Below the pieces are notes generated by a model, which was given only the letters and a program-made list of their open reading frames with translations, made no database searches and was not told where the DNA came from. The translations under genes and the position numbers were made by a program. Positions 63,501 through 64,000 of a stretch of 64,000 nucleotides of DNA are shown here, piece after piece. The number at the start of each line of letters is the position of its first letter. Positions within the stretch are counted from its first letter, which is position 1. Origin of the DNA: Thamnaconus septentrionalis (Eukaryota > Chordata > Actinopteri > Tetraodontiformes > Monacanthidae); NCBI GenBank assembly GCA_009823395.1, contig CM020506.1, forward strand, positions 19,657,001 to 19,721,000, in the 5' to 3' direction.

Positions 63501-64000
63501 CATAATCTTCAAAGTTTCGAGCGGAAAAACCAATAGATTGTGTGGACAGTTCTGCTGGCTGTATAGAAATGACAGAAATCTTCATTTTGCCAGAATTATT
63601 ATTTCATCATTTGCATATTTCTCGCAAAGAACTTGATACAGAGCGCTAAGTACAGAAGGCTGTATACATATTTGAAAACTGCCCACTCTTTTGAAATGCC
63701 AAAAGCTGTAATATTTAAATTTATCCTTAACTTTTTAAGCTTGTGTCCAAAGAGAAATATTTCACGTGGGAGGATCACTCATTTTACCTGAGCAGTAAAG
63801 CTGTTCATTAGCGATTGTACAGAAGTAAATATAAACGAGAGTGAAAACGTTGATAAATTTCCTCCTGTTTGAGCCTTGAGCAGCAATGTATCTCTCTGAC
63901 ATGTTGTCATTGTGGTGTCACAGTCAATTATTAATTCTTATATTCATACAAATGAAGTAAAAAAAATGCTTATTATTTTTTCTCTCTCCAGATTTGCTAC
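23859..64000 (+). CDS. celsr2: Cadherin EGF LAG seven-pass G-type receptor 2 (5' half, truncated by window)
   Basis: Celsr proteins are seven-pass atypical cadherins that bind homophilically across cell borders in planar cell polarity, neuron migration and cilia orientation. Exons 23859-27411, 45639-46373, 57688-57910 and the first nine bases of exon 4 (63992-64000) join in frame to about 1506 residues of a family of roughly 2900. Celsr2 is chosen over Celsr1 and Celsr3 from cadherin 1 (FQPPMYQVSVAENKPAGTP, DEGEAGRLEY, LFDSRSN), from PQFSEKRYVVQVPED and from EGNIPEVFQLDIFSGELTAL, all close to CELSR2. Order: signal peptide, cysteine-bearing N-terminal region, RRRRS site (253-257), nine cadherin repeats, juxta-cadherin region, EGF repeats, laminin G. 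Introns 1-3 are 18.2, 11.3 and 6.1 kb. The laminin G remainder, GAIN/GPS and seven-pass domains lie beyond the window. Confidence 0.95.
29255..30020. mobile_element. DNA element with long imperfect terminal inverted repeats
   Basis: The left end (TTTACACGGAGACATTTTTT...AACCGCACATTTTC...AACGCTC) is matched, inverted, by the right end (GAGCGTTTTCGAAAATG...TGTGCGGTTT...CGTGTAAAC). There is no long open frame, so it would be non-autonomous. A SINE tail is nested at about 29495-29558. Confidence 0.6.
29495..29558 (-). mobile_element. SINE tail fragment (inverted)
   Basis: GGACTGCACTTATATAGCGC is the reverse complement of the GCGCTATATAAGTGCAGTCC tail of the SINE family seen at 57273. Only the 3' end is present. 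Confidence 0.65.
32735..32755 (+). other. G-quadruplex-type motif
   Basis: Four or more runs of three or more G separated by one or two bases (GGGGTGGGGGTGGGGGGTGG). C-rich runs nearby (32350-32375, 32929-32942) would be G-rich on the other strand. Confidence 0.7.
33337..33881 (+). mobile_element. hAT-type non-autonomous element, copy 2
   Basis: Begins CAGTGTTGGTGAGTAATC like copy 3. The right terminus is degraded after GGAGTAATCA. Internally one frame reads WKYKHHFEFISSKSKNIAVC then CTLCAETR, resembling the start of a BED-type zinc finger of hAT transposases, with stops around it. Confidence 0.8.
34450..34484. repeat. (CA)n microsatellite
   Basis: CA dinucleotide run with one CG interruption in celsr2 intron 1. 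Confidence 0.9.
37937..38012. mobile_element. LINE-like fragment
   Basis: CCACCCATCTTCTATACCTGCTCACTCC...GGCTGGAGCCTGTCCCCCTG is an end fragment of the repeat family seen at 13420, in the same orientation. Confidence 0.5.
42662..42723. repeat. (GT)n/(GA)n compound microsatellite
   Basis: A GT tract with CT interruptions passes into a GAGAGA tract. Confidence 0.9.
43876..44170. mobile_element. TTAA-flanked MITE, copy 1 (piggyBac-like)
   Basis: Starts TTAAAGGTCCTGTGTGTGAAA and ends TTTTACACACTGGACCTTTA A, so the ends are inverted repeats with TTAA at both edges. There is no coding capacity. It aligns over its length with the copy at 54073. Confidence 0.75.
44955..45105. mobile_element. MITE-like fragment (TACTTAAGTA type)
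   Basis: GTACTTAAGTAGATTTTT, TCTGTACTTTACTTGAGTAT and TTTTACTCCATCC match a repeat spread widely in fish genomes. Boundaries are uncertain. Confidence 0.5.
45117..45172 (+). pseudogene. Tc1-like transposase C-terminal relic
   Basis: One frame reads ESSPQRIKARLKAKGV, matching the C-terminal block of fish Tc1 transposases. Only this fragment remains. Confidence 0.55.
45226..45400. repeat. Local repeat unit A upstream of celsr2 exon 2
   Basis: AAATATAACCATAAACATCC...TGGTAGCAGTTGGTTGATT...ATGTCAGAAATCAAGGTTTG recurs downstream of exon 2 at 46651-46890 and 46895-47090. Confidence 0.75.
45501..45620 (+). repeat. 15-bp minisatellite, eight units, at the celsr2 exon 2 acceptor
   Basis: Unit CTGATGCTAACTGCC/T repeats eight times with little variation and ends 18 bases before exon 2. 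Six of the eight units contain CTAAC, a good branch-point sequence. The last CTAAC puts its branch adenine at 45615, about 24 bases before the exon. Confidence 0.9.
45639..46373 (+). CDS. celsr2: celsr2 exon 2 (end of cadherin 9, juxta-cadherin region, EGF 1-2)
   Basis: After CCCCCTGTTTCCAG the frame continues D-GVHSVSAECLLQVTIITDEM, finishing cadherin 9. The flamingo-type region between cadherins and EGFs follows (FLSLLLAQFLDGVARVLSAA, DVSARILNVSLSV). Then come a glutamine- and glycine-rich insertion coded by CAG runs (45910-45948), SEELQERLYLNRSLL and PFDDNICLREPCENYMKCVS. The two EGF-like repeats are CRCPAGFTGDYCETE and CGAHGMCRSREGGYTCEC. It ends ACG G|GTGAGT, phase 1. Codon third positions are almost all G or C, unlike exon 1. 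Confidence 0.95.
46651..47095. repeat. Local repeat units B and C downstream of celsr2 exon 2
   Basis: Two adjacent copies of the unit at 45226. Both have TGGTAGCAGTTGGTTGATT (B: GTTGTAGCAG...) and TCAAGGTTTGAATTCAAAAA, followed by GTGGACCCGTC and AACTTGGAGAT. Confidence 0.75.
50014..50045. repeat. (GT)n microsatellite
   Basis: GT run in celsr2 intron 2. Others lie at about 50793-50818 and 50918-50941. Confidence 0.9.
50158..50360 (+). mobile_element. Degenerate SINE of the 57273 family
   Basis: GGCTGTGGCACA...GTCGGTACAG...CCAATGGTTGAAGGGTTGACGG...GTGTGGGTGAATGAGAGG...GAGTCCATT parallels the intact SINE at 57273 block by block. Box B is mutated. Confidence 0.5.
51807..52140. mobile_element. 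MITE-like element with inverted ends
   Basis: The left arm CATGTTTTTACGTGATAATT (about 51808-51840) is matched by the inverse of 52107-52138 (ATTATCACATAAAAATGTG). The TTTTACGTGA motif also repeats at 51835 and 51856. There is no coding sequence. Confidence 0.5.
52467..52929 (+). mobile_element. hAT-type non-autonomous element, copy 3
   Basis: Starts CAGTGTTGGCGAGTAATC and ends GGAGTAATCCCAACAACAGTG. Flanks AAGATCAG and AAGATTTG agree at six of eight positions, as an old 8-bp duplication would. Internally a frame reads VLCCTLCAGNKTFS, a BED-finger-like cysteine pair shared with copy 2. Confidence 0.8.
54073..54379. mobile_element. TTAA-flanked MITE, copy 2 (piggyBac-like)
   Basis: Begins TTAAAGGTCCAGTGTGTAGA and ends TGCACACCGGACCTTCAA. 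It aligns with 43876-44170, including CTTCCTTAAAAAATGGC, ATGACTTTTATTGT and TGGGCAGTATGTTA. The right TTAA has one substitution. Confidence 0.75.
54506..54538. repeat. (CTG)11 triplet repeat
   Basis: Eleven perfect CTG units in celsr2 intron 2. Confidence 0.95.
54585..55160 (+). pseudogene. Broken Tc1-like transposase
   Basis: Fragments read LLERDNEFTVLH, SPDPIEHLQ (from SPDLNPIEHLW, with the DDE-region codons deleted), MSIWNKISEES and, after about 160 unrelated bases, ECFQQLVESWQRGIKAALKA. A GGAT run interrupts it. Deletions and frameshifts make it inactive. Confidence 0.7.
57273..57545 (+). mobile_element. tRNA-derived SINE
   Basis: GTGGCTCAGGAGGTAAGCG (box A region), box B GGTTCAAATCC at 57323-57333, then the conserved body GGGCAAGACACTGAACCCTA, GCGCCTTGCATGGCAGC, GGTGAATGAGAGGC and the tail TTAAGTGCAGTCCATTT. 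It lies about 140 bases upstream of celsr2 exon 3. Confidence 0.85.
57642..57679 (+). repeat. (CT)19 microsatellite forming the exon 3 polypyrimidine tract
   Basis: Nineteen CT units end eight bases before exon 3 (followed by GTCCGCAG). Confidence 0.95.
57688..57910 (+). CDS. celsr2: celsr2 exon 3 (EGF 3 and start of laminin G 1)
   Basis: Continues G-DRCELSARSGRCAPGVCKNG, an EGF repeat with CDCPPGGFEKPYCEM. Then TTRNFPPHSFLTFKGLRQRF and HFTLSLT open laminin G 1. The donor is GTAAGC, phase 2. Codons are extremely GC-rich, like exon 2. Confidence 0.96.
59381..59409. repeat. Perfect inverted repeat with nuclear-receptor half-sites
   Basis: CGCTTGACCTC - CTAAAGT - GAGGTCAAGCG, with perfect 11-bp arms. 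The arms contain TGACCT and AGGTCA, nine bases apart. Confidence 0.85.
60531..60564. repeat. (CA)n microsatellite
   Basis: CA run in celsr2 intron 3. Confidence 0.9.
61722..61741 (+). other. G-quadruplex-type motif
   Basis: GGGTGGGTGGAGGGTGGGG, directly following a GT tract. Confidence 0.7.
62270..62475. repeat. AT-rich patch of ATATTG motifs
   Basis: Many CCAATATAT, ATATATTGG and TATTGCAATA motifs in both orientations within 200 bases. There is no regular period. Confidence 0.6.
63992..64000 (+). CDS. celsr2: celsr2 exon 4 (first nine bases)
   Basis: After TTTTTCTCTCTCCAG the bases ATTTGCTAC complete Thr and give Phe-Ala-Thr. This matches the LSFAT step of laminin G 1 in CELSR2. The exon is cut by the window edge. 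Confidence 0.85.

Larger units (their letters stand above)
57911..63991 (+). other. celsr2: celsr2 intron 3 (6.1 kb)
   Basis: Contains an 11-bp perfect palindrome (59381-59409), a (CA)n tract (60531-60564), a G-quadruplex-type run (61722-61741) and an AT-rich ATATTG-rich patch (62270-62475). CpG-rich blocks lie near 60090-60400 and 63040-63450. The 199-codon open frame at 60220 spans the CA tract and has no family resemblance. Confidence 0.8.

Overview
This is vertebrate nuclear DNA, almost certainly from a ray-finned fish, probably a spiny-rayed (percomorph-like) teleost. The reasons are large introns full of CA/GT microsatellites, fish-type tRNA-derived SINEs, TTAA-flanked MITEs, hAT and Tc1 relics, and three genes whose proteins align exon by exon with vertebrate families. 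The species cannot be named from the sequence alone.

Layout: (1) 1-3840 is intergenic. It holds a CpG-rich block (about 700-1300) that looks like a promoter and non-coding first exon of a minus-strand gene lying off the left edge. Human synteny would predict nbl1, but none of its coding sequence is visible. (2) 3847-6587, minus strand: a complete four-exon micos10 (minos1) gene encoding an 86-residue MICOS subunit. (3) 6588-7862: a divergent promoter region shared by micos10 and capzb. (4) 7863 to about 22348, plus strand: a complete capzb gene (F-actin capping protein beta subunit). Nine or ten coding exons give two C-termini, beta1-type (274 aa) and beta2-type (272 aa). (5) 22349-23858: a very short intergenic gap with a strong CTCF-like site and the celsr2 leader. 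(6) 23859-64000, plus strand: the 5' half of celsr2, a seven-pass flamingo cadherin of planar cell polarity. A giant 3.55-kb first exon (signal peptide, basic cleavage site, cadherin repeats 1 to most of 9) is followed by exons 2 and 3 (juxta-cadherin region, EGF repeats, start of laminin G). The first nine bases of exon 4 lie at the right edge. The rest of the gene is outside the window.

The genes do not form a pathway: one is a cristae-shaping protein, one an actin capper, one a polarity receptor. Micos10 and capzb head-to-head matches human 1p36, while celsr2 directly downstream of capzb does not match human gene order.

The most unusual structures are in celsr2. The exon 2 acceptor is preceded by eight 15-bp tandem units, most carrying a branch-point-like CTAAC. 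The exon 3 polypyrimidine tract is a (CT)19 microsatellite. Exon 2 is sharply richer in GC than exon 1 and carries a CAG-encoded glutamine insertion. A 0.5-kb hAT-type family occurs three times, once with a perfect 8-bp target duplication, and two copies keep a fragment resembling a BED zinc finger. No prokaryotic, viral or CRISPR features were seen.
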